From: Membranipora membranacea
Taxonomy: Eukaryota > Bryozoa > Gymnolaemata > Cheilostomatida > Membraniporidae
NCBI GenBank assembly: GCA_914767715.1
Contig: OU612066.1
Span: forward strand, 17,737,001-17,801,000
Reading direction: 5' to 3'
DNA: 64,000 bases
This document shows, in pieces, positions 21,501 to 34,100 of this stretch. Within the stretch, counting starts at the first letter, position 1. Every line of letters starts with the position of its first letter. Below the pieces are notes generated by a model. The model was not told where the DNA came from and did not search any database. It was given only the letters and a program-made list of their open reading frames with translations. Both the position numbers and the translations under genes were made by a program.

Positions 21501-23291
21501 AATTTTATATAAATTTCATAATACTATTATTGTCACTAGCAATTCAACCTTTTGAAGAAACACGAATATTAATACAGCAGAAAATGAAATAGGATTGAAT
21601 ACTGTGTAGGTTTAGGCATCCATGGTTATATCAAGAATTCTCAGATTGTAAGTTCTGGCCAAGCTCTCAAACTTTAAAGAATTTAGGAGTTATCTCCGCC
21701 CTGTAATACTAGTTCAAAAAATGATCGTAATATTTATATACATTTGCAGTCAAAGACTCAGGGATGATACTTATGCAGACAGTACCTACTCATATTGTAG
21801 TGTCACAAATGCAATCTCAGCTAGAAAAGGTAAATTTTTCTTAGTTTCTCTTCTCGTCAGCGAATGCCATTTTAACACCCTGGAGGAGTAAAGTTTTTGT
21901 AGAACAAAATTTGACCATTCTGAACAGGCCTGCAATAGTGAAATTTATGATCACCCATCATTCACTCACCCAAGTTACACTATATAAAGCCCACCTCAAG
22001 TGAAAATAGTTGCTAGGTAACTTTGTAGTCATCCCAAATCGGTTAAGATACACTCAAGCCAAAAAAGGCCTGCTATTTACCACCCGGGCATTGTTATTTT
22101 CCTAGTCCATCCAATACTTAAAATTATTGGTCTTGTTGTTATTTTGTTTTGGCTGCGAGAGATGTTGTTACTAGTTTGGCACTAGCTTGATAGTCTTGCC
22201 TGTCTGAACTGTCAGATCAAAGCTGCTTATAATTGCACAAGAGGGAAACAATACACCTGGAAAGTTTGCGCAGAAACATATGCATCGATCAATGTTATTC
22301 GATTTATTCGACTCATAGGCAAGGTTTTTTGCTTGCGTGCCTTTAGTGAGTATATATGCTATATAAAGTTAACTTGTATTGTTAGATTGACGGTGTGTTG
22401 GCTGTACACGAGTTCCATGTTTGGAGTTTAGCTGGAGATAAAATCGTAGCATCTCTACACATGAATCTGAGGAGCTTAGATGACTATGTCAGAGTTTCTA
22501 ATGAAGTTAAAAATTACTTCCATGATGAAGGAATCCACTCAGTCACTATACAACCTGAGTTCTCAAACGTAAGTTTTCCTAAATATATTTGGAATTTTGT
22601 CATTGATTTTTTTTAATGGAACTGTTTCATATCCCATAATTTTTATTAATTTTATTAATTTAACATAAAATAATGCACATTTGTTTAATATTCCATTGTG
22701 CATGTATTTGCCCGGCTTTAGCAATGTACATCGGTGGATAAATTTAGTTCAATTGCAGTTTTCAGCTACAAAAACAACAAGCGAACAACTTTAGATAGTT
22801 TATTTCCTCGTCACACCCAAGATGTCTAAAATGGTTTTTATTGATATTTTAAAGTATCTACCTTTGGCACACTAGTATGTCAGTGTGTCAATTGCAGCTG
22901 TCTCAACGCAACTTAGCCAGTTTGCACTCCACCAAATTACATTGGGTAGGAGCAGACAACTTCTAATTGTCAAATCAATGAGGAAAATATCTCTGTATGT
23001 ATGTCTTATAGTTGACAACTTGTTTCAATTAACATTACATTTCTCTTGTTTTAGCTGCATGTGAAGAAAGCAGGGAGAGATTGTGTATTAGAGTGTGGAC
23101 CTGAAAAGGAGTGCCACCCGGCCACCTGTTGCGAAGTGAAAAAGAAACCCGGCCCTAACGGTACCGCTGCTATTGGGGCTGCACCTGAGGCTCAACCAAT
23201 GGAGAATGAGTCAGATCTGGAATTTGTGACAGTTGTTGGAAGCTCCTCTCAAGGTGCTCCTGTACGCCGGACCTCTGGGCAGCAGCATTAA
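9524..23291 (+). CDS. SLC30A1: SLC30A1/ZnT1-type zinc transporter, eleven coding exons
   Basis: Exons: 9524-9700, 11058-11289, 11972-12112, 13709-13726, 14338-14448, 15287-15304, 18636-18882, 21139-21182, 21750-21829, 22386-22568 and 23055-23291. All junctions are GT-AG and keep frame, giving about 495 residues (human ZnT1 has 507). It should move Zn2+ out of the cytosol in exchange for protons, probably at the plasma membrane. The cation-diffusion-facilitator metal site is present: H43 and D47 in TM2 (SFHMLSD) and the HVLGD pair (about H246/D250) in TM5. H43 argues for ZnT1 over ZnT10. Exon 3 encodes the His-rich cytoplasmic loop with many HGHSH repeats. The C-terminal domain has HEFHVWSL, and the tail is Cys-rich (CGPEKECHPATCC), as in ZnT1. 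The start MGKCGG was chosen by similarity to the ZnT1 N-terminus. The two 18-nt exons are the least certain parts. Possible poly(A) signals lie near 23868 and 24188. Confidence 0.95.
10576..10613. mobile_element. 38-bp palindromic mini-transposon with 7-bp target duplication
   Basis: Two perfect 17-bp arms starting CAGAGACTATAGATATA enclose 4 bp. The palindrome is flanked on both sides by ATTTTGC (10569-10575 and 10614-10620), a perfect 7-bp direct repeat. A related 33-bp palindrome lies at 35125-35157. It sits in intron 1 of the zinc transporter. Confidence 0.75.
10855..10884. mobile_element. 30-bp perfect palindrome with 7-bp target duplication
   Basis: The two halves are CACAGAGTAAGGATA and its exact reverse complement, with no spacer. 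Flanks are ATGCAAT at 10848-10854 and again at 10885-10891. The ends match those of the 704-bp foldback at 16170-16873, so this looks like a minimal member of the same family. Confidence 0.8.
12173..12202. mobile_element. 30-bp near-perfect palindrome with 7-bp target duplication
   Basis: Same ends as the copy at 10855 with slight changes in the right half (ATCCGTACTCTGTG). Flanks are ATAAGCA at 12166-12172 and 12203-12209. It lies in intron 3 of the zinc transporter. Confidence 0.75.
13709..13726 (+). CDS. Candidate 18-nt micro-exon of the zinc transporter
   Basis: Flanked by TTTGATAG and GTAGGT. It begins and ends in phase 1, so it can be included or skipped without changing the frame. It would add EADSLAG-like residues to the His-rich cytoplasmic loop. 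Support is splice signals and phase only. Confidence 0.45.
15287..15304 (+). CDS. Candidate 18-nt (or 24-nt) micro-exon of the zinc transporter
   Basis: Preceded by AAATTGCAG and followed by GTAAAG; a second donor GTAATT six bases later would make it 24 nt. Phase 1 on both sides with either donor. It would add a short Lys/Gly-rich stretch (AKGTEKG) to the cytoplasmic loop before TM5. Confidence 0.45.
15643..15972 (+). repeat. Duplicated intronic block A, first copy
   Basis: Closely matches 17174-17504 over about 330 bp, from ACACAATTAACAGCTAGC to TCTTTTTAAAC, with scattered substitutions. Both copies lie in the intron before the TM5 exon, and each contains a TAGCCTTGTCAC hairpin. Confidence 0.85.
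15670..15745. repeat. TAGCCTTGTCAC-family hairpin inside block A
   Basis: Left arm TAGCCTTGTCACTCAGCC, right arm reading as the reverse complement TAGCCTTGCCGCCCTGCC. It shares arm sequence with the 64-bp element at 16050. Confidence 0.6.
16050..16113. mobile_element. 64-bp hairpin mini-transposon with 9-bp target duplication
   Basis: Arms of about 26 bp begin TAGCCTTGTCACGCGGC and end with the reverse complement. The direct repeat AGGCGGAAC occurs at 16041-16049 and 16114-16122. The matching place in block B second copy (about 19315-19350) holds only a shortened, A-rich remnant. Confidence 0.75.
16170..16873. mobile_element. 704-bp foldback transposon with 7-bp target duplication
   Basis: The outer ends are CACAGAGTAAGGATATACAG and its reverse complement. 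The two halves remain reverse complementary for about 320 bp each, around a spacer of roughly 60 bp centred near 16520. The arms have drifted by substitutions and small indels. TTGTAAT flanks both sides (16163-16169 and 16874-16880). There is no open frame for a transposase, so it is non-autonomous. It lies in the intron before the TM5 exon of the zinc transporter. Confidence 0.88.
17174..17504 (+). repeat. Duplicated intronic block A, second copy
   Basis: Partner of 15643-15972. It contains its own TAGCCTTGTCAC hairpin at about 17202-17277. Downstream of it the sequence departs from the first copy and runs into the TM5 exon. Confidence 0.85.
19253..19604 (+). repeat. Duplicated intronic block B, second copy, with the uninserted transposon site
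   Basis: Partner of 15982-17083. Around 19391-19402 it reads AGTACCGTAATATTGATCC with no insertion, where the first copy holds the 704-bp element between two TTGTAAT repeats. Confidence 0.85.
19980..20024 (-). repeat. Inverted copy of the GGGGGGCTCAGACTA dispersed repeat
   Basis: Read on the minus strand it gives GGGCAAAAGTCTTGGGGGG followed by CTCAGACTAAT, matching the copies at 5881 and 51381. Confidence 0.6.
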
Positions 23292-25007
23292 CCGGATGGA
23301 CTATATAGTTCACTCTTAATTTATATCTTGGCTGCAAATTATGTTATCTGCATTTTTTCCTTTTATTTCATGCAACATGAAAAAGCTCACTGCCGTAGAA
23401 TTTCAAAGAATATCCTCAATATATTTTTTCAAGGCTCATAGCTCTACCATCCAGACGGGGCAGAGTTTCTATCCCCCCGCTCTGGTTGGCAGGTTTATTC
23501 CCAGGAAACCATCATAAATATTATCATCATATTGTGCCAGTCATTTAAGTTGTCTCTTATTTGGGTCAAAGACTTTTCATATCAGACTTATGGTACCATC
23601 ACAGTTCAAGTGTGATTCAGTTCGTCTACATTTCCGGTTGCCACTTAGGTAAGCTGGACAAGCCACTGGCCCCAGTCAAGAGGGGCAACTCTGAATGTAG
23701 GCAAATTAAATCAACTTGGATCAAGTGCCTTCATGAGGACGCTGCCTGACTAAATCTCTAATCAACTTCAGGAAAAGCTACACGGCCTTGAAATATTTTA
23801 AGATAAATAATATATACCGCACACAGTATATCTAGACTGCTTTTGTTTGTCATTGGATGAATCATTAATAAAATAAGTATAATCGTTAAATTAATTCTTT
23901 TTATGGCTGTAATACTTGTTTAGGTAATGTATTTTTCTTCTTTATCATCGTCACACGGTACTCCTCAATATTATAGTATTTTGCTTGCATGGGGATGATT
24001 GTACCCTTATGCTACATAGTGTGACAACTTCAAAGAATTTGTTGAGGCCACCAGGTTGTAATAAAGGCATAATTTTGTTACGGTCTATTTTGTGATGAAG
24101 TTCAAAGTCTCTTTGACAAGTTTATGGTTATTTTTTAGCGCAGCCTTGGCATAGCGGTAGTTGCCTTTAGTTTGAGTTGTTTGGGAAAAATAAAGTCGAA
24201 GGATGTTGATTTTTCATCAGATTTTTTTATTCTATTAGTTGATGTAACTTTTTGGCTGATTGGCCGAGACATTATTATGTAGCTTTATATCTCTACTTAT
24301 AAATAGGACCATTTTAAGGCCCAACGCGCACCCTGCGGATTTGAGATGACTGCTGAATTTTATAACCGAGTCAGGTGTTGAATTTCAATAGGTAGAAATG
24401 GACCTCTTTTGTAATTTTAATGGAATTTGATCTAGAACAAGTCTTGTGAAATAGTCTCATAAATAAAGTAATAGGCTTTATTTTCATGTTTTCAAGTTGA
24501 TGGTCCTAGATTTTGCTTCTGTTATCGTGGACTTGAGTCAGCCGGCCAACTTGTCCAGCTGTTGCTTGTGACTGACACTGCCCGACTCATAGTTCACTAT
24601 CAATCAGGTATGAGCAAAGTTATTGACTGCTTTGGACAATTCAACACATCTGTTTCTGCTAATAATCTGTGATCTGGATACATAGGTATGCTTTATTTTC
24701 ATTTTGCCTAACCAGCAAGCTTTTGGATAGAGATTGATCACTTAGATTTGCGTGTGCCTGTGATCTATGAAATATTGCAATGTGCGTAAGAGATCTGCGA
24801 AAATCGTCTAAATTGAAAAGGTGTGGACATGCGGAGGTAGGTAGTACCCTTAATGTCACTTGTATCTTCTACTGTTTGTTCCTTGAAAACCTATCAAATA
24901 TGGCCTACTACATGGATATAATTTGTAAGGGCAATGACTCGACATCAGCTTGCACATATTAGTTTATATTGTTCCGTGATTTGCAACCAGCATTGTTTTC
25001 TTTGCAG
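23292..25007. other. 3' flank of the zinc transporter and intergenic DNA
   Basis: Begins with the probable 3' untranslated region of the transporter, with AATAAA-type signals near 23868 and 24188. No further coding exon is recognised before the 5' leader of the SLC17 gene. Confidence 0.5.
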
Positions 25008-25171
25008 TGAGTTATCGAGCAGCAGCCAGGGATATACCAACAGCCATCAGTAGTTGTATCACCACTAGACAACAAACTTTGGATCTATTTGTCTAGTGCA
25101 GGACAGATTTAGAGTGGATTATCTGACCAGCAATTCTTGGAAGTCTTAATCTCTCTACCTTAAAATGGAAG
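25008..25171 (+). other. Probable 5' leader exon of the SLC17 gene
   Basis: Bounded by the acceptor TTTTCTTTGCAG and the donor AAG|GTATGT. It is untranslated except for its last seven bases (ATG GAA G), which splice in frame to the exon at 28099. The acceptor implies at least one more leader exon upstream. Confidence 0.5.
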
Positions 25172-28100
25172 GTATGTAGGTCTGGTCTGGCTCTTAAAAA
25201 ATCTTTGTGATGAAGACCAACACATATTGATTGACACTGCAGACCTCATAGCCTTTGTTTATGTCAGCTAGGTGCAGTATTGCAGGTGTGATGTTTGAGT
25301 TATAAGCTCAACCTTATGATAATCCTTCCTGAATTTACATTTTATTATTTACTTGGGATTAGATAAAACTACTTCACAACAGTCCTCAGGCCTATTCTGT
25401 AAAATTGAAATCAATATATCATGAATATATCAAACAAGTTATATTTATGGCTCTGATGATGTGTGGCTCATCCACTGACATGTGGTAACCACGTGCACCG
25501 TCCCAACCTCTGTCAGTGTTTGGAAAATCTGGAGCCCCATCTGGTTTCTTTGTGGCCCTGTGGGTGTAGGAGTATGATCTGATGCTGAGCATCAAATAAA
25601 CTTTTGTGTGTTATTTCCATTAGACCTTACAAGTCGTTTTAACCCTCCCACCTACATGTATACAGCCGTAGGCAAATGTACCTCCGTTCATATGTGTCAA
25701 ATATCAAACTTCTGAGTGCTCGTAGTTTGAGCTCTTACTTCGTTGTCTACTGCCTATGGCTATCATCTGTTGTCTCTTCTCATTCCTTCACGCTTTGCTG
25801 TACAAAAATTGCTTGGTTGATGAAGCAACAACTTATTTGTGTTGACAACAACTGTTGACGCTGGTGTGGGTGTGCTTTTTTTGGCCCCATGTGGGTTATT
25901 TTGGATGTTGTAATGCTACCCCATGTGGGTCATTTTGTAAGAAAGGACATGTCGGATAGCCATAGCTATTTATAGGGATATCACAATTCATCTTACAAAC
26001 GGACTTCAACCTTTAACCGACATTCGGTCTTCACACTGGTATTCATGTTTGTCTAGGTTTGATTTAGAACAAGTGTGGTGGTACAGCGATATTCCAAAAG
26101 GCAGACATTGTTGCGCCTTGATACACAGCTTATTTAAGTATTCCTCTGCATTCACTATTTTCCTTTGTTGGACTGATGTACCTTTTCCTGATTCAAAATT
26201 CCAGTATATCCCATAATGCAGTTTTATGGATTTCCCAAAGTGACTGACTCAATGCTTGCAGTCATGTTAAAACTATCATCAGTTGGAATTCCGGGATATT
26301 ATATATGTCGCTTAATTGGATGGCAAGTGATCTCAAACCTTACAGATGAAATTTCTCAATTTTACTGATAGACATAAACATTTATTTCAGGGTAATTCTT
26401 CAGGGTATAACTCAACCATTATCACGATATCAATCAGGCATCATCCGATTGGCATCGTTTTTACATCTTATTATAAGTTCATGATGTACAATCTCAATCG
26501 CAAAATCAATATTAATAACTTCACATCATTGACACTGTCGTTGTTCGTCGTAATGTTTTAGACATTAGAGATGATATACTTTGAAGACAGACCTTTACAA
26601 TGATTATCATCAGCGCCAGTACAAGGTCTCATACACAGCTGAGGTGCACTTTAACGCTGACACGGTATCGAGACAGCAAATCTCAGATAAACTGCAATTA
26701 CTTCAACTAATGATATCGCTAAGGAGTTGGATGGTATTGCTCTAACTGGATGACAACTGTTTGACACCCTTAAACCTGAAATTGTAGCTGCTGTATACTA
26801 GGTAAGCTACCCATTAAACATATGCTATACCGGCGCGGTGCAGTGTTAAATTAATTGCATATCTTTTTGATTCAATTGAAACCATAATATCTAAAATAAA
26901 ATTCAATTTGACTTCAGCCTATGTATTTTTGCGAAGAAATCAATGGCTAAAGGTCTGGACATATCAACTTTCTTTTCATCAATTTTTAATCAACAAATTT
27001 TGAGACATAGTGAAGTATTTGAACTCTGGTTAAGGATATGATGATGATTGGTAGAGAAATTACTTGAAGTCATGGTACATTGTGGTCTGCAAAGAGGCAC
27101 ATCAATAAATAAATCGCTGGATCACCTGGGGGAGTTGTGCGCCTGGCAGCTCAGTGCTGACATTACTAAATAATTAAAACTATGAGTAGAAAGTCTTGTT
27201 GGTTATAAAGTTCAACTATTATCACATGGAAGCTGTAATAGGTCTATTCCACAATCAAAGTTTGCTGTATATGTTTTTGCATTCAAATTTGATCACAATT
27301 TCTGTACATGGTGAATGATGAGGTTTTTTACTGCACGCCAAACTGAGAGAGAGGGATATTCGCCGGTGGATAGCGAGAGCAGACTCAGAGGTTTGTACAG
27401 ATCATAATGTGATCAGACTTTGAAACTTTGTTCAAGCCGCAACCTGGGTGCAGCTACATAAGTGTGCCGAGGGCTGTTGGGAGGGAGGGGGGGGGGGGGG
27501 ATGGAGCGAGGCAAGAGGTTAAAGGGTTCAAACTAACTTGCACTTGAAGATGGATTATAAATGTCCTCTTTGGTCAGCTATTATGAATGCAAATGGGAAT
27601 GCGCTGGCCACGTTATTTTATCGAATGCTCACAAATGCTTATGCGCTGTGAGAAAGAAAATATAAGTGGCTCATATATGAGAATGGACATAATAAAGTTT
27701 GAAATAAACCTGATATCCATGCTCCAATTTCCCCTTTGTGAGGAAATGACACTATTTGATCCAAGGGGTTGGAGAGATTATTGGAGAGATTATTTGTGTT
27801 CTGCCTAGCTGTTTTCAAAGCACTAAATAATTGTAAAACAAAAATATTTTGCTGTGTAGAAATAGGTTAAAAAAGAGTATTGCTAGTTTTCTGATGAAGT
27901 TCCATTAGTTTATAACTTTGCATGAGTAATTAATCTAGTTAAAAAATTGGCAGATTATACGCTCTGTATTTGTGATGAGAGGGGGATGAGAGGTTCATGT
28001 GATGTAAATGTATATCTAACTCTTTGATGTGCTCTCCAGTCTCAGTTATTCATACATTTTCAGTGCAGTGTAATACTACAGTTGTTTCATGATTCCAGGC

Positions 28101-31100
28101 GAAATAATGCCAGCAACTACACGACAGCGTTCAGATGCTCAGACCCTATTCGAGGAGACGCCGTACACAGGAACAGATTATGACGGCATCGGCAGCAGTG
28201 CTGATCCACTCAACCCTGACGAGCCAACTCAGCAGAAGGGCTGCCGTAGGTTCTGTGGCTATCGATGGGTCACCATTGTACTACTTGCATTGGGAATGGT
28301 TATAGTGCATGCCCAGCGAGTAAACGTCAGCGTTTCTTTACTAGCGGTATATTCTTATATCGGAGACAAAGTTGGCAGCGAATCAGCTCGAGAACATGTA
28401 AGTACATGCAAAACATCTTTAACTTTGTTCACAGATTCTGAATGTTGTTTCTGAGCATCTGGGACCACATGGGATGATGTCTATGCTTAACAAAAATAGC
28501 AATTCAACCAAACAACTTCACATTGTGTCCCAAAGGTACATTTGAGATAACTTAGGACACTAACTATTCATTTTAACAAAACAGATCTCTGATGCCTTTA
28601 AAGTACATGTAATGGTAAGTTTAAAAAAAACATGGTCCTGTCTTACAATTTCCATAAACATTTTCAAACCCTGGTTTATTCTTCTTTAGATATTTCTTAG
28701 GAATTGTTGGTTTGGGGTTTGTGTAGCTACCTGTCAGCGAGAAAATACTTTATATATATATATTTATATTTCTCTCATTGTTGGTATCGGAGCAGTAAAA
28801 TTAAACTCATCTTTAGTTGGCATGCGAGCTACCAGTTTCACTCTCAGAATTTAACCCTTTCCTCAATAAATATTCATTCATTTATAAATGGTTATTGTCA
28901 GACAATGCAGCATAGACCAAGGAATACATATGCAATCGAGCTACAAAATTGAACCCTCCAAAATTAAATATAAATTGTTGTGCTGTAACCAGCATACTAA
29001 AGGTCTGCCTGTACAGCCAACAGATAATTGCATGGTCAGATGCTGATTACTAGATGAGGTGTACTATAGGCCCTCAAAAAGTTTGGTAACATGTTTGTTT
29101 TAATCTATGGAACTGCGGACTCAGAGAGACTGAGAATGGGTCTGTAAAGCCTACAGGCTTTCAGTTGTCTGTGCAAGTCCAGTGGTTGCGTGCTCAGCGG
29201 TTGTGTGCCCCAGTGGTCGAGGCCTTGTCCACTGAGACACACAACCACTGGACTGCCATGAACTTCCCAAGGCCTATGGTGAGGCGCCTTATCTACCCGC
29301 AAGAATTTAAGTGGTCTAATTGTTGTTGGTCTCATCGACATCAACAGGTTCTCGGGGGGGGGGGGGAATGGCATTGAAACCATAGTTTATCCACAGTCCA
29401 TGCTAGTAGTGGTGGTTGATAATGAAATGCAACCAGCAACCAGTTTGGTGGATTACAGATGGCATACATGTGGAGTGGTCAGACAATTGGTGGAAGCACA
29501 TCGTTCGCTAAATACTTGACTTGACTCGTAGTACATTTGGTAGCCTTATATTCACTTGCACCTACATTTATCCAATAGCAGCCCAGACAAATAAGCTGCC
29601 TGCCACTCTCAAACCAATCACTTTGAAAGAGATTGACAGTTTTCTGAGTCCCAAGAGGGCCACTCTATTGAGAAATTTATCGAGTTGACGATGAACGCGT
29701 GAGATAATTGCTTGCTAAGAGTAAAGTTGTTTTGTTTATCACTGTGGGCATAAGTGTAGGAGAAACTTCGTGGGGTAGTATGCCCGGGGAAGTATGATTT
29801 GCCAATAAAGAATGTTGTTCACTTTTTATCATTGGTAATTTAAATGAGCAGTGTTCAATCAGATGGCAATATTTTGCTCTGATGTTGTGCCACCGATGTT
29901 CAACAAGATCTATGACATTGCGTCCGAGGTATGCTCTGACCAAACTACGAACTGAGAGCAATTTGGCTCCGAATATGGTGGCAGTGCCCTTAGGACACCT
30001 CTATTTCTCAGTCTTCGCACGGAGACAAAAACTTGCAATTTTAACCAACATATTCCAATCAACATTGTATTTAGATATAACTGATCCATTTGTATTCAGA
30101 TTTTACTTTTTCATCTTTATAGTTACCAGATACGTCATGGACTGCCATGCAGATCAGTCTTCTTCACAGTGGATTCTTCGGTGGATATTTGATAACACAG
30201 ATACCTGCTGCTCTAGCTAGTTACAGATTCACTGCACACAGGTAAGAATCAAGATAAGCGCGAGGATGGCAGCCAGTTACTCTAACGCTTAAATTCAAAT
30301 CCAGGGAAAGTTATAAGCTAATAGTTTTCTCATTTAGATTTGACTGCGGTTCGCATTGTTATCGTGTAACTTGTTATCAGTTCAGAGATGGAAAAAAAAA
30401 GTGTCAAATCACAACGCCATAAATCATAATCATTATTCCCTTAAATTCTCACATCTGCCCCTATTAGGAGGTGACCAGAGATCTCAGTGTATTATAGAAG
30501 CCAATTAAACTTAGCATCTCTCAGACTCTCACCTTGCTATCACTTTTGTGATACACCAGTGTCCAATAGGATACAACTGACCGCTTACTTATCTCTTTTA
30601 CAGAGCTTTTCTGGGAGCCACATTTTGTACATGTGCGCTAAACTTTGCGTTACCTGTCCTCATCGAGAAAGATCTCTATGCTGCTACAATGATTGTTAGA
30701 ATCTGCCAAGGTCTCGCAGAGGTAGATAGCATTCCACCTCTTTATTGATAACTAAGAACCAGCACGCATTGTTTGTTTTGAGAACTTACATCTTACTTGT
30801 TAAAACATGCTGAAGGTGACAACGCATATAACAATATACATCTTTACTAATTACAATGAGAAACTTTTTGTCAAAATGAGAAAAACCAAAACATAAGTGC
30901 CCAATTAAGTGGCACCAACAGTATACTCCATCTGTCTATCATTTCTTACTCCATATTTTGTCAAACCTTGAAATGATGCCTCGTTTTGTATTATTTTTCT
31001 TTTAGGGTTTCTTGTGGCCGGCATCTTATATTTTGGCGATAAACTGGTCACCAAAACCTGAAAAGATGAGAATTTCCGGATTTGTTGCTGGGGGTAAGTA

Positions 31101-34100
31101 ATCAATTGCTATCTGTTGCAAGTTACACATTGCTCAGAAACTGAATCAGTTTTGCACAAAATGTCATTGGGCTCACAAAGAAGAGCATCAAAACGCGTCT
31201 GGATATATGTAGCAAACTTCAAACTGTGTTGACAACAAAACTATGAGGTAGTGAGCGTGTTATATCAATCAGGGAGATAGATAGCGTGATGACATCTAAA
31301 CAGCTTAGCTTCACGTTCCCGCATGTGTTGGGAATGAAGCTGTAGGCAATAATGATGATCTGAGACTATGCACTCGGCTACTTTCATGTATGTTGGCTGA
31401 TGGTCTAAATCAGCTGAAAAGGTATCTTGGGAGATTGTCATTGTTTGTCTGATTCGTGTTTTAGGTAGACGGCCATGGCACAATGATGAATATCTTTATA
31501 TCAGTGTTTTTTGTTGACAGGTTCTTATGCAGGAGCCATATTTGGTTTTCCCTTTTGCGGATTCATCACACACTATGTTGGCTGGCAGTACGTTTATTAC
31601 GGAACAGGTGGGTGTAGGCTATATGATTGTAGCCTTGTCGTATGGTCACTTTTTTGTATTGACCGCAAGGCTAAACTCCTGATACAATATTGTTTAGTGC
31701 AAGGCCACCAAAAAAAAAGGTGTGACAAGGTATGGGTATAATGGTCTCAATGGACTTTGTCCGTATTATTCAAGGTGTTACGATGTGTTCCAATAGCATG
31801 TTGATAGCCTCTTGAAAGAATGCCATGTCCTCATCCTGGTCACTGATATGTTATCCGCTCTTCTTAAAGTACGGCTCTGGTTCAAGGCAAAAGAGGTCAT
31901 ATTACTGCACACATGTAAAAAACACTGAGCCAATTAACATCAGTGTCAGCTATATTGGTAGGAGGGGGAACAAAGGCACCACCAAAGGTCACTAAGTCAA
32001 ATCACCAAATATTTCTGGCCCAGGAACGATATTTTCCCTATAAAAATAGTTTACAGCAATGTCGAATCAATGCTAGTACCCTCAGTTCTCAACAAGTGTC
32101 AGCATGACTTTGCGTCACAGCTTTGTGTTATGCACAGCTTTCCGCATTGTGAGTCAACAATATACTCCCAACATTTGATCACTGTTAACATGTAGGCACT
32201 GCTGGTGTAATGGTATCATTCAAGATTCCCATTCTTGAGACCCGGGTTCGATTCCCGGGCAGTGCACCTTTTACCAGCCCCGATCCCCCCCGATCCCCCA
32301 AATTGCCAAAATGATTTCAAAATTTCCATTTACAGCCTCAGCAGGTCTCCTATGGTGCATCCTTTGGATGGCTGTGGCATATGAAAAGCCTGATCAACAC
32401 CCTAAAATCAGCGAAAGAGAACTCCAATACATTCGTAGAGACAGAATGGATCATCACCAACTGACCTCGGTAATTAATTTGTATAAAAAAATCACTAGAC
32501 TAAATAGCAAGTTTAGTTTATCATCTTAGCTTTACATTCGTTTGTTCAACTCTTGAAATATCATGACCAAAGCCATCTCAGTATAATTTTCCTGATATGC
32601 AGGCTTTGGTACGCTGAATAGATTGCACACAATCAATGACTCCCGCACACTTAGCTAATAGAAAAGCCATTGTAAACAGTGCAGCTGATAATAAAGTTTG
32701 AAATCAATGTTGTTTGTTATCTGCATATGCTGGCTTACTGCCACATTATAGTGGCATATTTACAATGTCAAACTGCAAATTTCCTGGTGCAAATATTCAT
32801 TTATACATTCTAAGAACATTCAGAATTACACTTTATTGATCCCTGCTGATCACCTCTCTACCTTTCTGCTAGCGCTGGCAGCAGACAACTGTTTACACTG
32901 TTTACTCTCACTGTTGTATCTTTTTTTACCCTGATACTTGTTTTTGTAATGGCTGGAGAGTCTTTCTTGTGTTTTTGGTTCCACAAACGAGCCTTGAATG
33001 CAAAAGAGATTTACCAACGCATAATCTTTTTATATCAGATGATATGCCAAGCCATGCTGCTTCAGTTTCTTGGGATTCTTGATCAAACGTTGAGTTGCCT
33101 GTCCCTGCCAATGACTGGAAAAGTATCACAAAACTAGCAAACACAATCTTAAAGATTGTGCCCTTTTACCATTTGGTTTTCTCTCTCTGTAGTGGAAACA
33201 TGTGCCCTGGAAGGAGATGTTTATGTCCCGTCCTTTCATGGCTCTTTGTGCCTGCTCCTTCGCGAAGGGATGGGTGTTCAATCTACTTCTTATGCAGGAA
33301 CCTACATACATGCACATATTCGGATATTCAATAGCGCAGGTAGGTGATCAGTGCTAAGAAGTGGAATTAAGCATGAAGAGTCGTTCAATGAAATATAATG
33401 CAAAATCAAGGCATAATACACTGATAACCTAGTTTAAATTCTAACTGTGTCACTCAATGTGGTATGTGGTCTGGGCGGATAATTGAATGCCACCTTGCAT
33501 TTCATTCTCAGTGTCATTCTATTATTGGACATATTTTGTGATTGCATGGAGTAAGGTACATTTTTTAAAATGATGAAATATGAATTGATTATCAGGATTT
33601 TCGTTTTACAAACAATGATGAAAAAAAATGACATTTCACCATCCTGCAAATGTCATAATAATGAAATAGCTCGCAGTTTGATTGCCACCTGTCCCTATTT
33701 TTGATGCTGCTGTATTTTAGAATGGTATATGGTCCGCATTGCCATTCTTCTTCAAACTTGTGGTATGTAATATTGGCGGATTCGTGGCAGACTGGATAGT
33801 CAACAAGGGGCTAACAGATAGCACCAACGTCAGGAAAATATTCAACACCCTGGGTAGGAATGACACAGAACCAAGTTTGATCCATTTTACCAGCAACCAA
33901 GTTGCTCCCCCTCCACTGCTCATGCTGCAGGCAAAAAGACCTAGATAATACCTCCCTGATAACACAGTACCATAAAAAACTACTTTGCAATGCAATAAGG
34001 ATCTTTATCTTTTACAATTCTCACTCAATCCTGTTATGTTGATTAATTAATTTCTTTGTAGAAAAAATATTGCTGCATATAAAATGGACAAACCTATACC

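Noticed and set aside
28089-28106. ATG at 28089 as the start of the SLC17 protein
   Set aside because: It overlaps the splice acceptor TTTCATGATTCCAG, so it is probably intronic; the leader-exon ATG at 25165 or the ATG at 28107 is preferred.
29677-29961. A 94-codon minus-strand frame, and a plus-strand stretch near 29852-29931 that could be read as an extra SLC17 exon
   Set aside because: The SLC17 exon at 28397 joins in phase directly to the exon at 30123 (LPDTSWTAMQ), so no extra exon is needed, and neither frame resembles a known protein.
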